Source: Vicia villosa (lineage: Eukaryota > Streptophyta > Magnoliopsida > Fabales > Fabaceae). From it: a stretch of DNA of 64,000 nt. The position numbers and the translations under genes are program-made. The notes beneath the pieces were generated by a model, which had not been told where the DNA came from, searched no databases, and saw only the letters and a program-made list of their open reading frames with translations. Shown piece after piece: positions 1 through 12,820 of the stretch (position 1 is its first letter; every line of letters begins with the position of its first letter). The DNA lies in assembly GCF_029867415.1 (NCBI RefSeq), contig NW_026706186.1, positions 49,795 through 113,794 on the forward strand. Reading direction: 5' to 3'.

Positions 1-1
1 A

Positions 2-3000
2 GAGAAAGAGATGACAAAGATCTTCTTGAATACTCTTGGCCCGTTTTATTATGAACACATGATTGCTAGTGCTCCAAGTGATTTCACCGAAATGGTAAAC
101 ATGGGGATGCGTCTAGAAAGAAGGAGTCTGAACCGGACGTCTAACTAAAGAAGGTGGATCTTCAAGCGGAACTAAAAAGTTTGGAAGTGGGTTCCAAAAG
201 AAGAAAGAACAAAGTGTTGACATGGTATCCCAAGGAAAGTCAAGAGGGAACGTCAATCGTCAACAACAGATTGCTGCCATCGCGCCAGTCGTTAATACAG
301 CACCGAATCCGGGATTTACCCCGCAGTTTCAACAACAACAGCCTCGACAATAGTCTCAGCAGTTTAACACCAATCATAATCACGTGCAAAGAGCTCCACA
401 GTTCGATCTGATTCTAATGACCTACACAGAATTATATCCTGCCTTGATTGAAAGAGGTCTTGTTCAAACTAAAGCACCACCACCAATACCTGAGAAACTC
501 CCATGGTGGTACAAAGCTGAGGTTTCATGCCCTTATCATCAAGGAGCACCGAGCCATGATCTCAAGCATTGCATAGCTTTGGAATATGAAGTTCAGAGGT
601 TGGTTAGATCTAATCTCCTCTCTTTCAGAAATTTGAATCCAAACGTGCAAGCAAATCCGCTGCCCAATCATGGAGGGCAGGTTGTAAACATGGTGTATGG
701 ATGTCTTGGTCCATACCGAATCTATAACATCAATTTCTCAAGAGCAGATTTGGTACAAATGCACGCCACTCTCTGTCAAGGGCAGAATTTTCGCCAGTAT
801 CACTACGGTTCCTGTAGCTATGTTGCGTAGATCCTCATGGATGTTCAATTGTGAGAAGAGATCTTCAAGTTTTGCTAGATAATGGTACTATTCAGATCTA
901 CAGAAATAGGAATGAAGATGAAGTTAACATGATAGGATGTTATCCGCATGAGCTTTTAGTCTCAGATATCAACTCGGAAATGCCTAAAGTTAACGTCATC
1001 GTTCCTCATTTCAACATGCCCGAGCGCATAGAAATTACCTACAACAAGCCGAAGGTTCCTGTTGCTCCTCTGATCATTTGTCTACCTGGACTTGTTCCCT
1101 ATGACTCTGATAAGGCAATTCCCTACAACTACAATGCAACAATGATAAAGAATGGACAAGAAGTTCCTTTACCTACTCTTTCATCTGTCGTAAACATCGC
1201 TGATGTGATTCGCGTAACAAGAAGTGGACGTGTGTATACTCCACTACCTCCAAAGCAGCCTGTTGCTCCTACAACTGGACAAAATCCCATCAATACACCA
1301 GTGGGGAATCCTGTGGAAACTCCTATCAATAATACAAGCATTGATGTTGGCCAATCCAGTGGAAGCAATGTCAATCCTGACTTTGATGAAATTTTGAAGC
1401 TTATAAAAAGAAGTGAATACAAGATTGTGGATCAGCTTATGCAGACTCCTTCAAAAATCTCAATACTTTCATTGCTTTTATACTCTGAAGCCCATAGGGA
1501 AGCCCTGATGAGAGTATTAGATCAAGCTTTTGTGGATCATGATGTGACTGTTGACCATTTTGATGGGATAATAGCTAACATAACAACTTGCAACAATTTA
1601 AGCTTCTGTGATGAAGAACTCCCTGAGGAAGGCAGAAATCACAATCTTGCTCTACACATTTCTATGAACTGTCAGTCAAACTCTTTGTCCAATGTGTTGG
1701 TAGACACCGGATCTTCCTTGAATGTGATGCCAAAGATGACTCTTGCTCGTTTATCTTACCAAGGAATGCCTATGAAATTCAGTGGTGTAGTAGTCAAAGC
1801 ATTTGATGGATCGCGAAAATCTGTTATTGGCGAAGTCAACCTTCCCATGACGATTGGCCCACATATATTTCAAATTACCTTCCAGGTCATCGACATTCAA
1901 GCTGCTTATAGTTGTCTGTTAGGACGAACATGGATCCATGAAGCAGGGGAAGTAACTTCTATGCTCCATCAAAAGTTAAAGTTTGTAACAAATGGAATAT
2001 TGGTAACAATAAGTGGAGAACAAACCTTGATGGTGAGCCATTTATCCAATTTCTCTTTCATTGGTGCTGATAATATGGAAGGAACGCAGTTCCAAGGTCT
2101 CTCTTTAGAAGACGAATCTTCCAAGAAGAAAGCATCAATCTCTTCTTACAAAGAGGCAGTAAAAGTAGTAAAAGATGGAACTACCACTAGCTGGGGGCAA
2201 GTTGTGATCCCTACCAAGAATGAAACCAGAGCAGGGCTCGGATGTTCACCAACGTTCTCAAACTGCACCAAGAAAGATGAAACCCTTCGTCGATCAAAGA
2301 AACATTCATTAATGGAGGATTCCTTAACCCAATTCCTCAAGAGGTTAATGTCCTTATCGAAGAGTGCATCGAAGAAGGTCCACCTGATACTGAAGAAGAA
2401 TGGAAATGTTATCTCAATGACTCGGAATATATATCTCAGGAAGAACCATATGCACCTTTCTATCCTCCTTCAGAGAAGCCCAAAGGCAACGAAACTGAGC
2501 CTGTTCCTGCAGAAATCGGGGACACCTTGGGACAACCAAGTGGCAAATACGATTATATGGTGAAATATACTGCACCTGAAAGTTCAAAGATTGCGATTGA
2601 AGATATCCAACCAACGGGATGGGGAGATTCCTTTGAATATAATAGTCAACCAGAAGAGGTTTATCATCCCTCTCAATTTTCTCAGCAGCCTGAAATTACT
2701 GAAGATTTCGACTTCAACGCATCTACCAAGATTGATAATTCTGAAGATGGTTATTATCACATAAATGCCATTTTTGGAGATGAAGGGGAAGATGACCCCG
2801 CAGTTGACTCGGAAAGTGTCTCTCACAATGAGTCTCTTCATCCTGAAGACTGGGAAGTACATCCTGAAAATTCTGAAGATTGTGACTCATCTTATGCTCT
2901 TCAAGAAGTAGAAGAAGACTGTCTCAACTCCTCAAAGAACAAGGGTGACAAGCCAGGGCCTTCAAATCCTGCTCGACCAGCGGTCAATGTCAATACTGAA

Positions 3001-3098
3001 GATAATTCTGAGGAGAATTTTCCTGAATACGTAATACACAGAGGAGTTCGTTGCTACTGGAAATATGTCGACGTTCCGAACGTTGTTCGCCGCTCAAA
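2..3098 (+). pseudogene. Ogre-A gag-protease, broken (exon 1)
   Basis: Encodes the end of the capsid protein (from base 2), a Q/P-rich linker, a zinc-knuckle-like C-x2-H-x5-H-x4-C at about 528-572, and an aspartic protease with catalytic DTGSS at 1703-1717. Gag would form the particle and the protease would cut the polyprotein. Lesions seen: a one-base frame change near 118, TGA at 129-131, TAG at 351-353, a one-base shift near 826-830, and a one-base shift in the AAACCC run near 2281-2285, after which the acidic C-terminal region continues in another frame to the stop at 3100-3102. That stop overlaps an intron donor (see 3099-3446). Assignment to Ogre gag-pro rests on remembered family motifs and gene order. 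Confidence 0.85.
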
Positions 3099-3446
3099 GT
3101 AATCACCCCGCTGTTATTTTGACCTCCTGTCTGGCCCAAAGCAGAGAGATGTTTTTATAGGGCTTTGCTTTTAAATGTTTGCCCAAATAAGTTTGTGTAT
3201 AGGGCTTTGTTTTCAAAAGTTTCCCTCTTTGTCCTGCCCAAGACAAATGAGTTTGTGTTTAGGGCTTTGTTTCAAAAATGAATCATAAATAAAGTGTCAT
3301 TTTGAATTCCCTACATTATGTGTTTTATTTTTTCTTTTTTCTGGAAATGGTAATCCTAAAAAACCCAAAAAAAAACTTTTTCAATAATCTACATACACTA
3401 TTGCATTCACAGTTTTCTCTAAAACAAGCATAAATCATATGTGCAG
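3099..3446 (+). other. candidate Ogre intron between protease and RT
   Basis: 348 bp with a GT donor at 3099-3100 (context CAAA/GTAATC) and an AG acceptor at 3445-3446 (context ATGTGCAG/ATTA). Joining 3098 to 3447 removes the TAA at 3100-3102, whose T lies inside the donor, and keeps the reading frame into the RT exon. The interval is T-rich with stops in all frames. Ogre elements are known to carry a partly spliced intron at this place, so the call is well supported, but the exact sites were chosen by eye. Confidence 0.72.
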
Positions 3447-4791
3447 ATTAACTATTAATAAACCCATTGAATGCAATAACCCTATGCCCTCTCCCAACTT
3501 TGAGTTTCCTGTGTTCGAAGCCGAAGAAGAGGAAGAAGAGGAGATCCCGGACGAGATCTCTCGATTACTTAAGCACGAGGAAAGAGCCATTCTGCCCCAC
3601 AAAGAGCCTTTAGAAAAGATCAACTTGGGTTCTGAAGAAGACAAAAAAGAAGTGACCATTGGATCGCTGCTTGATGTTAATATCAAGAGTAAGCTGATAG
3701 ATCTTCTCAAAGAATATGTTGACATGTTCGCTTGGTCCTACCAAGACATGCCTGGGTTGGATACCAATATTGTTCAGCATTACTTGCCATTGAAGCCAGA
3801 ATGTCCGCCAGTTAAGCAGAAATTGCGAAGGACTCACCCTGACATGGCTGACAAGATCAAAGTGGAAGTTCAAAAACAGCTCGACGCAGGTTTTCTTGTC
3901 ACCTCAGAGTATCCTCAATGGTTGGCCAACATAGTGCCAGTTCCGAAGAAAGATGGCAAAGTCAGAATGTGTGTTGACTACCGTGACTTGAACAAAGCTA
4001 GTCCAAAAGATGACTTTCCATTACCACACATCGACATGCTGGTCGATAACACCGCTAAGTTCAACGTCTTTTCCTTTATGGACGGATTCTCCGGTTATAA
4101 TCAGATCAAGATGGCTCCTGAACACATGGAGAAGACATCTTTCATCACCCCATGGGGTACCTTTTGCTACAAGGTGATGCCGTTTGTATTAAAGAATGCA
4201 GGCGCAACTTACCAAAAGGCAATGACTACTCTCTTTCATGACATGATGCATAAAGAAATTGAAGTTTATATGGACGACATGATAGCCAAGTCCAGCATAG
4301 AAGAAGAACATATTTAATACCTTTTGAAGTTGTTTCAACGACTAAGGAAGTATCAGCTTCGCTTGAATCCTAACAAATGTACTTTTGGGGTTAGATCTGG
4401 AAAACTCTTGGGTTTCATTGTTAGCCAAAGAGGTATCGAAGTAGATCCCGACAAAGTCAGAGCTATTCAAGAAATGCCTGCACCAAAAAATGAAAAGCAA
4501 GTAAGAGGATTTCTCGAACGATTGAACTATATCTCCAGGTTTATCTCTCAAATGACTGCTACTTGTGGGCCAATTTTCAAGCTTCTCCGTAAAGATCAAG
4601 GGGTTGTATGGACTGAAGATTGCCAGAAAGCGTTCGACAGTATCAAAGAATACCTGTTAGAACCACCAATATTGATTCCTCTGGTTGAAGGAAGACCATT
4701 AATCATGTACCTTACTATGCTGGAAGAATCCATGGGTTGTATGCTCGGACAGCAAGATGAAACCGGTAGGAAGGAGCATGCCATCTATTAA
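3447..4791 (+). pseudogene. Ogre-A reverse transcriptase and start of RNase H, broken
   Basis: An acidic N-terminal stretch (E-rich, about 3520-3560) is followed by a gypsy-type RT. Visible motifs are the VDYRDLN box near 3970, the FMDG..GYNQI box near 4080, and catalytic YMDD at 4267-4278. The connection to RNase H follows (NPNKCTFG, LGFIVS). The domain would copy element RNA into cDNA in the cytoplasmic particle. It is interrupted by TAA at 4315-4317, just after the catalytic core, and again by TAA at 4789-4791 inside RNase H. The frame resumes directly after each stop, so both look like point changes. Exon 2 of the pol frame starts at 3447 if the intron is spliced. Confidence 0.88.
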
Positions 4792-5640
4792 TTGAGTAAG
4801 AAATTTACAGATTGTGAGTCTCGTTACTCCATTCTCGAAAAAACATGTTGTGCTTTGGCTTGGGCTTCAAAACGTCTCCGCCAATACATGATCAACAATA
4901 CTACTTGGCTAATCTCCAAAATGGATCCAATCAAGTACGTCTTTGAAAAGCCTGCCTTAACAGGAAGGATTGCCCGATGGCAAATGCTGTTATCCGAATA
5001 TGACATCGAATACCGTGCTCAAAAAGCGGTCAAAGGAAGCATTCTCGCCGATCACTTGGCGCATCAACCAATTAATGAATATCAATCTCTCAAGTTTGAC
5101 TTTCCTGACGAAGATGTCATGTACTTGAAGATGAAAGATCATGACGAAACATTACGAGAAGAAGGTCCGGATCCTGGATCAAGATGGGGCCTAATTTTCG
5201 ATGGAGCAGTAAACGCTTTTGGTAATGGAATTGGGGCAGTCATCATCACTCCCAAGGGTACTCATATCCCTTTCTCTGCCAGATTGCTATTTGATTGCAC
5301 CAACAATGTCGCAGAATATGAAGCTTGTATCATGGGTCTTGAAGAAGCCATTGACTTAAGGATCAAGATCCTCGACATATATGGAGATTCAGCTCTCGTG
5401 ATCAACCAAATCAAAGACAAATGGGAAACTTACCACCCTGGCTTGATTCCTTACAGAGATTATGCAAGAAGTCTGTTGACTTTCTTCAACAAGGTTGAAT
5501 TGCATCATATACCTCGAGATCAGAATCGAATGGCAGATGCCTTGGCTACTCTATCTTCCATGTTCAAAGTCAGTCATTGGAACGATATGCCTAAAGTCAG
5601 AATTATGCGCCTTGAAAGGCCTGCCTATGTTTGCAACTGA
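4792..5640 (+). pseudogene. Ogre-A RNase H and second RNase H (aRH)
   Basis: The end of the gypsy RNase H (ESRYSILEK and WLISKMDPIKY) is followed after about 5180 by a second RNase H. It shows the D-E-D-D set: FDGA near 5200, EYEAC near 5325, GDSALV near 5385, and NRMADALA near 5530. A second, plant-type RNase H after the first is characteristic of the Tat/Ogre lineage (established knowledge). It would degrade RNA in the RNA:DNA hybrid. The frame runs off into TGA at 5638-5640 because of a one-base loss in the T run at 5630-5632. The integrase continues in the neighbouring frame. Confidence 0.85.
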
Positions 5641-6910
5641 AGCAGTCATCGATGATAAACCGTGGTTCCACGACATCAAGCGCTTCCTTCAAACTCAAGA
5701 GTACCCGCTTGGGGCATCAAATAAAGATAAGAAAACTCTAAGGAGACTTTCTGGCAGTTTCTTCCTGAACGGAGATGTGCTATACAAAAGAAATTTCGAC
5801 ATGGTTTTGCTCAGATGCGTGGATAGACACGAGGCAGACATGTTAATGCATGAAGTGCATGAAGGGTCCTTTGGAACCCATTCAAACGGGCATGCAATGT
5901 CCAAGAAGATATTAAAAGCAGGATACTATTGGTTGACAATGGAATCTGACTGTTATAAACATGTGAAGAGATGTCACAAGTGCCAGATCTACGCAGATAA
6001 GATCCATGTGCCACTGAATCTACTCAACGTTCTCTCAACTCCATGGCCTTTCTCCATGTGGGGTATCGACATGATCGGAATGATCGAACCGAAAGCTTCA
6101 AACGGTCATCGTTTCATCTTGGTGGCAATTGATTACTTCACCAAATGGGTCGAAGCAGCATCTTACGCCAACGTTACAAGACAAGTGGTTGTGAGATTTA
6201 TCAAGAATAACATCATTTGCCGATATGGTGTTCCAAGTAAGATTATTACTGACAATGGTTCAAATTAGAAAAACAAGATGATGAAAGAATTGTGTGAGGA
6301 ATTCAAGATTGAGCATCATAACTCTTCTCCTTACAGACCAAAAATGAATGGCGCCGTCGAAGCCGCCAACAAGAACATTAAGAAGATCGTCCAGAAAATG
6401 GCCGTCACTTACAAAGACTGGCACGAAATGATGCCATTTGCTTTACATGGGTACCGTACTTCAGTGCGTACTTCAACAGGGGCAACCCCTTTCTCTCTAG
6501 TATACGGCATGGAAGCTGTGCTCCCCGTAGAGGTTGAAATCCCATCAATGAGAGTCCTCATGGAGACTAAGTTATCAGAGGATGAATGGTGTCAAAGCAG
6601 ATACGATCAATTGAACTTAATCGAAGAAAAGCGTATGACTGCTCTATGCCATGGACAGTTATACCAAGCAAGGATGAAACAAGCCTTCAACAAAAAGGTT
6701 CGACCTCTTGAATTTCAAGAAGGCGACCTCGTGCTTAAAAAGATCTTGTCTTTTCATCCAGATTCTAGGGGCAAATGGTCTCCTAATTACGAAGGCCCGT
6801 ATGTTGTCAAAAGAACATTTTCTGGCGGCGCTATGACTCTTGTAACCATGGATGGTGATGAACTCCCACATCCTGTGAATGCTGCTGCAGTCAAGAAATA
6901 CTTTGTCTAA
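5628..6910 (+). pseudogene. Ogre-A integrase, broken by TAG
   Basis: Domains in order: an H-H-C-C zinc-binding region (two H near 5850-5880, CHKC near 5970), a DDE core with D in WGIDMIG (about 6060), D in ITDNGS (about 6250) and E in NGAVEAAN (about 6358), then a C-terminal GPY-like module (YEGPYVV near 6790). It would insert element cDNA into the genome. A TAG at 6266-6268 falls just after the second catalytic D, in place of a leucine-type codon by family comparison, so only the N-terminal half would be made. Stop codon is TAA at 6908-6910. The stem-loop series begins 20 bp downstream. Confidence 0.88.
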
Positions 6911-6929
6911 AAAAAAAAGAACAGCTCGG

Positions 6930-6958
6930 TAAGTCGAAAACCCGCAAAGGGCGACTTA
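6930..6958 (+). promoter_or_regulatory. stem-loop 1 in Ogre-A 3' UTR
   Basis: Arms TAAGTCG (6930-6936) and CGACTTA (6952-6958) pair perfectly over 7 bp. An inner CCC/GGG can pair within the AAAACCCGCAAAGGG loop. It is preceded by CTCGG and followed by GGCAAAAATGAG. First member of a five-copy series in this window. Confidence 0.6.
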
Positions 6959-6978
6959 GGCAAAAATGAGCGTCTCGG

Positions 6979-7006
6979 TGGATTGAAAACCCGAAAGGGC
7001 GGTCCA
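6979..7006 (+). promoter_or_regulatory. stem-loop 2 in Ogre-A 3' UTR
   Basis: Arms TGGATTG (6979-6985) and CGGTCCA (7000-7006) pair over 7 bp, two of them G-U wobbles in RNA. The loop AAAACCCGAAAGGG matches copy 1. Preceded by CTCGG and followed by GGAAAAAATTAG. Confidence 0.58.
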
Positions 7007-7046
7007 GGAAAAAATTAGAGACAATAAACAGAAAAATTCATCCTGG

Positions 7047-7074
7047 TAGATTGAAAACCTGAAAGGGCAATCTA
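7047..7074 (+). promoter_or_regulatory. stem-loop 3 in Ogre-A 3' UTR
   Basis: Arms TAGATTG (7047-7053) and CAATCTA (7068-7074) pair perfectly over 7 bp. The loop AAAACCTGAAAGGG is like copies 1 and 2. Preceded by CCTGG and followed by GGAAAAAATTAAG. Confidence 0.6.
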
Positions 7075-8005
7075 GGAAAAAATTAAGGATTTATGACAAA
7101 GTAACTGCATCAGTCTGTACTTCGTCACCCGAGGAGTCTTTTTCATCAAAGGATCTCCAATCAAATCATCGCCAATCTGAAGCGACAAACACAATTGGAA
7201 TTCAAAGTTGTTAGGGAGAATAGTGGTTATTGCTTTCAATGTAGCCTTTTCCGCATAATTACCATTTCCAACTTTTGTAAATACTCCATGGAATCACGCC
7301 TTTAGCTGATTACCACACTATTAAATAAATTTGAGCCTTGTGCCCATTTGTTTGCAATCTCTAATTTCTTTTAGCTTACAAAATGACGCTTTAATTGTGT
7401 TATTCACTTTTGAAAAAAAGAAAAAAGAAGTTTTAAATGAATTTACTTTTCTTTTCAAAATAAAAGCGAAACTTTCCTTTGAGTTGTGAACAACAGAAGG
7501 AAACACCAACAGCTATCTCCATAGGATGAACAAAAAGATTCTCCCTGAGAATTGTTCTCTTCCTCAAAAGAGATATTGAGGAATTCCTAAACCAATCGCC
7601 CCTTTTGCGGTAGGGAAGTTCTTTCATCCCCAGTGAAGAAGTTCTTCCATCTCAGTGAGAAAAGACGCGTGTCTTCCCCAGAGAAGTTGAAAGTATGCAA
7701 CACCATTCACCACCCGTGTTATCTACACCGTGTTGAAGAATATTTGCCAAGTATCTGGTTGTATTGCGACGTTGGTCCTTCTTCAGTATATACTTCTCTG
7801 TTTGTCAATATTGTCAGCATGCATGCAACATTCATAACATTCATCATTCATACATACTTACATCATTTAGGCATTCTTGCATTTTTTAATATTTGCTTGT
7901 CTAGGATGTATCTATTCCAAAAGAAACAGGTACGGGCGTGTCATCTCTCCAGTAGGTTGTCACCCATAAGCAGAAAGAACATATTCTTTCTCCAATTCCC
8001 CACTG

Positions 8006-8143
8006 AGATCATTCCTCGTGGAAGAAGGTTGCTTCAGTTTCTCCTCTCTAAAACGAAGGAGAAAATCCCCACTAAGATCATTCCTCGTGGAAGAAGGTTG
8101 CTTCAGTTTCTCCTCTCCAAAACGAAGGAGAAAATCCCCAGTT
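8006..8143 (+). repeat. 69-bp tandem duplication
   Basis: Two copies of a unit starting AGATCATTCCTCGTGG at 8006 and 8075, differing at only a couple of positions. Because 69 is a multiple of three the duplication keeps frames open on both strands, which explains the spurious ORFs here. Confidence 0.9.
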
Positions 8144-8965
8144 GAGTTCATTCCTCCCGAGTACAAAGTCTTGTTTGACTATTTCTTTCCAATTAATTCT
8201 TGGTTAGAACCCTGTCTTTACCAAAGATTCAAATTCCGATTCTCAAAATAGAGTCGTGAAGAATTGAGCAATAAGCAATAGCCTCATCATCTGAGCAGTT
8301 TTTGCTTCTTTCAAAAGATTTTTCCTCTCTAGGAAATTAATCATGAAGACCGTGTGACAATCAGGGCTTATTACTGTTCATAAGGCTGAATAACCAGTAA
8401 TTTCCCTAGCAAAGTCTCCCGAATCATTTTATCACTCGGCTGATAATCGATCATGTCTTCAAAACCGCTATCACGAGGCTGATATTCGGTAACCTTTTGT
8501 TCTGGTTATATTACTTTATCATGTCTATCACAATGCTGATAGTCGATAATATAATTCGAGCCTTTGAAACTCTTTTTACCATGTCAAGTCTATCACCATG
8601 CTGATAGTCGGTAATGCAGTTTCATACCCTTTCACCTTCGCATTATTAACAAGTCTATCACTGTGCTGATAGTCGGTAATGTCGATAGGTGAGCTTTTCT
8701 TACAAAGCTATCATTCCCCAGTGAAGCATACACTTGCTTTCCCGAAAAGAAAAACGGATTCTCTTTCTAAAATGGATTGAGACATCCTTCTCGATCTCTC
8801 GTCCCCAGTGGAGTCAGTTCTTGATATCCCCTCGGTAAATATATCCTTGCATCATCCGCAATTTTGGTATCTTAGGTCCAAAATTTGCGTCTTCTGATAT
8901 TTAAGTCTCTTCCACCCTATCGAAACGAAGATTTTTAATCTTCATATCTCAGGTTGAAGAAACTT

Positions 8966-8978
8966 AAATAGGGGCATC
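8966..8978 (+). other. polypurine tract of Ogre-A
   Basis: AAATAGGGGCATC immediately precedes the LTR start TGTAATACCCC. The same AATAGGGGCATC precedes the Ogre-B LTR at 18403. This would prime plus-strand DNA synthesis. Confidence 0.82.
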
Positions 8979-10564
8979 TGTAATACCCCAATTTTTGACC
9001 TAAGATACCACCTCATATCATTTGCATACACATCATTTGCATCTCTAACAAATTGCATAGCTTGTGTTTGCTACTTGTGACTCAGCAGGGATTAATCAAG
9101 GAAATCACTCATCAGTACAAATAACAACCAATTAGGGTTTTGTTCTCCCTTCATCTCAAATGAACCATCTTCATCAACAATAAACATTTGGTCCTCAAAG
9201 ATTCATTTCAACAAGCTCAAAAGCCTTGAATCAACTAAATTAGGGTTTTGACTGAAGACAATAAACTCCCGACTTTTGCTCAGAATATGACCTAATGGCT
9301 TGGGACATGATCTCAAGACCCCAAGTACATCCTTTTGACCTAATCTATTGGCTCAAGACATCTCTTACACAAGGATTGATCAACAGTGAAATTTCAAATC
9401 GTCAGACTAGGGTTTTGAACTATCAGGGACTGATATCAGGGATCACATTTGGGAAACCCTAAAAAGCTCCAGAGAATCACTCAAAGGTTTCAATCATCTT
9501 CAAATAATCCCTATGACAATATTCATTGGAAATTTTATCTCAATTCAAGATCCGCAGTCATCAATTTCATCAGGTCGACAATTAGGGTTTTTAACCTAAT
9601 TTACCTGAACAACTGACTTTTTAAACAGAACATGGTGACATAACTTAAACCATGGCTCAAGGTCCTCCAATAACTCAATGTGATCCATTCATACCATTCA
9701 TTTGGTGAGGATAGCCTGGTTCATTTGAAATCTCCTGAAACGCGATTCGTTTGAAAAAGTCAACTATACAAGATCACCATTGACTTTTTGGAAATTTTGG
9801 TCAACCATGACTTTTGAAGTTTTAAATCATCAATATATGATATATGAAGTCATTTGATCAAGGAAAATCAAGAAAATCAATCAAGAATCAAAAAGTCAAA
9901 AGTTTGACTTTCCATACTTAGAAAAATTTCTAAGTGTTTTCAATGGTTTTTTTCAAACTTTGGAAGGGAATAACTCAAAACTTCACCTACAAACTGAAAA
10001 AAACTTCCAACATGAAAGTTGTAGATTTTGATCTAATAAACAACTCTGTCACATAATTTTTTTTTCCAAAAGATCAACCATTTAAGAGATATGGAACTTC
10101 AAAGTTGGTATCTTTTGAAAAATGCCCTTAAAATCTCATTTTCTTCAAAGTTCATGGATCTTTTTCACCCATTTCCTTAAAGGTCTTGAAGAAACTTTCA
10201 ACTAGGGTTTTGAAGTACATAACACGAGCTTTCCAAAATGTCCAAGAGCATGAAAAAATATGGAGCATAGCTATGGTTTTGAATTTTGCCATTAGTGATC
10301 ATTTCACTTGAAATTTCAAGTCATTTTGCCAAAGTTATGAACCATTCTACCAAATGATGCAAGCAATGATACACATATGCAATAATTGGAAGATATTTTC
10401 TGGTTTGAGATCAGATTGGAAAGAGATAAGAAGCTTGGGAAGATTAACCATGGTTAAGTCATTTTAACCATTTGCATTTAATGTGAAAGATTCCATTTTA
10501 TCTCTTAAAGCCAAATCACCAAAGAGAGATCAAATTGCAAAGCTTGGAGTTCAGAATCCTTGGC

Positions 10565-10574
10565 CTATAAATAG
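10565..10574 (+). promoter_or_regulatory. TATA box of Ogre-A LTR
   Basis: CTATAAATAG within TGGCCTATAAATAGAGG, about 1.59 kb into the LTR. Downstream sequence becomes C/T-rich, as expected after a transcription start. Inference from consensus only. Confidence 0.6.
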
Positions 10575-11409
10575 AGGTTCAAATCACTTTAAAAATCACA
10601 CCAAAACCTCACAAATCATAGGTTTTCTCTTTCTTTCTTGAATTGCAAGTTTCATAGTTTTCAAAGAGGTAGAAATCTCAACCTCTAAACCATTGAAGTT
10701 ATGGCCAAAGTGATGGTTCTAACATCCCATAAACATCATATGGGATGTGTTTGATCCACTCACACACCCCAAAACATCTTAAAACTCAGAATCATCATCT
10801 CACCTCCATGTTTGCATAAAGTGAGCCTTAACATGCCAATTTTCATACCAAGCCATATCTGTCCAAACTATCACTTCTAACATCATCCATATATCACATA
10901 TGAATTATCCAATCCATCACATATAGCATGTAACACCAGAATCTTCAAATTCGATTCACACTCCAAGGCTCTACAGATCGGGTTCCATGGCTTTGCTTAG
11001 GTGAATTCAAATTGTTCCAAGCCTCCAAACATGTTCCATAAGGTCCATTGAAGCTGTCCAGATCAAGAAACAACATCTGGAACCTCTCATTTGCAGAATT
11101 CGATTCTCAGTTTTGGCATTTTTAAGGTAAGCTCTCTTGAACTTCAAACTCCATCATACATGCATCATAAATAAAAAATTGAGTTGCCATCTTGTTTCTG
11201 CACTATCACTGATCAATAACCCTCAATCAATTTCATAATTCATCAATCATACACAATTTCAGATTGAATCATAGAATTAGGGTTCTTCGTGTTCATCAGA
11301 AAATTGATAGCCTTAGAATGAAAATAAATAAAATTAAAGATCACCATCATGTTCCTTATGAAAAACCGAGTGGGATAATTCATTTTTACTTCATTTTTTG
11401 TACACTTCT

Positions 11410-11415
<6 letters not shown>

Positions 11416-11455
<40 letters not shown>
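11416..11455 (+). repeat. (TA)n microsatellite in Ogre-A LTR
   Basis: About 20 uninterrupted TA units inside an AT-rich part of the LTR. Confidence 0.9.
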
Positions 11456-11458
<3 letters not shown>

Positions 11459-12649
11459 GAATATAAAAAAAAATCACAAAAATATATATTATTTGGTATA
11501 TTTTTAATAGTTTTAAAATGACTTGTTTTTAAGTGTTTTTAATACTTTAATATTATTTTTCATTTGATTTTTTAACCTAATCACTTGTAAATATTTTTGT
11601 GATCAAATCCTAATCATTTAGATCTTAGTTAAACATAAGATTTGTCTTTGTTAAATTAAGTTGATTTCTTTCAAATTTCAAACAGTTTTAAAACAAATGA
11701 TCACAGTTTTTCAAAAAAAATAAACCTTTTCTTTTTTTGGTTTTCTTTCCAAAAACTCTTGATCAAATCTTTTTGGATTGATCAATTGATTTTCAATACC
11801 TCTTGGGCATCCTTTATGGTATAAGTCTCATTCCTTTGAATAAATTTAGGTTTTTCATTGTATATATGCCTATCTTTTTATACCGCGATTAATTTGATTC
11901 AAACCCTCGAACAACAAGATCAAAAATTAGGGTTTTCCTCAAACTCAATGGGCCTCTTGAATATTAGAGAGTGTAAGTCCCATCCCTTTCTCTTTGTACA
12001 GTTTTTCTTTAAACAGAAAACTTCTTTCAAAGCAAAACTCTTAAAATGTTTTCAAACGACGAAACCTCGCACCTCTTTAACAAAACAATCAACCATGTTT
12101 TATAAAATAAAACATGGGCCTCCACATAGGTATAAGTCCCATTCCTTTATATGAAATTAGGTATTTCATTGTACATACACTTTTTTGTACATACCTCGAT
12201 CAATTTGATTTTCGACCTCGAATAACAAATCAACAATGAAGGTTTTCTTTAAATCTTCCCAAAAATACCATGGGCCTCCATGTAGGTATAAGTCCCAACC
12301 CCCCCTTTGTAAATACTTGTTTACATAGCTTTTGAATGAACTCAATGGGCCTCTCCCCGAGTATAAGTCCCGAGCCCCGTGTATACAAACGGATCATCCC
12401 TTACAGGTATATTTCCTTCATAAACTCCATTGTATACACACACTTTGTCATGTGCTTGTTCATATACTTGTTCATGTTTGTTCATACTTGTTCATGTGTT
12501 TGTTCATGTTATATACTTGTTCAACTTAGTACAACACTATGTTCCCCATAGCCTCCTATTGGGCTTCGTGCAAAGAATCTCCCTAGTTTAGGTTAGGACA
12601 TAGAGTATGGTTTCCCGGTGAAATCGCTCTAAGAGCTCAAACCAACTAT

Positions 12650-12820
12650 ACCATGCCTCCTCTTGGGCTTTGTACAAACGACTTGTCCCTCCCATAGCCT
12701 CCTCTTGGGCTTACAATGCAAGGACCCTCGATTGTCCCTCCCATAGCCTTCTCTTGGGCTTACAATACAAGGACCCTCGGATAGCCTCCTCTTGGACTTC
12801 GTACAAGGACCCACGGGCTT
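12650..12820 (+). repeat. degenerate tandem repeat, CCTCCTCTTGGGCTT units
   Basis: Units of about 40-55 bp built on ATAGCCTCCTCTTGGGCTT.. and CAAGGACCCTCG, at least four copies. A related unit at about 12545 shows that the array is spread through this part of the LTR. Confidence 0.75.

Larger units (their letters stand above)
6911..8965 (+). other. Ogre-A 3' untranslated region, repeat-rich
   Basis: About 2.05 kb without a credible gene. It begins with an A run after the integrase stop and three stem-loops (6930-7074). It then holds several copies of a CCCCAGTGAAG-like motif, a 69-bp tandem duplication at 8006-8143, and dispersed copies of a CTATCAC..GCTGATAGTCGGTAAT motif at 8420-8690. Short open frames here (for example 7633-8145) have repeat-driven composition and no recognisable domain. 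A long repetitive 3' UTR is typical of Ogre. Confidence 0.7.

Noticed and set aside
3439..3446. ATG at 3439 as true start of the Ogre pol protein
   Set aside because: The ATG lies within the predicted intron acceptor; pol is expected to be reached by splicing from gag-pro.
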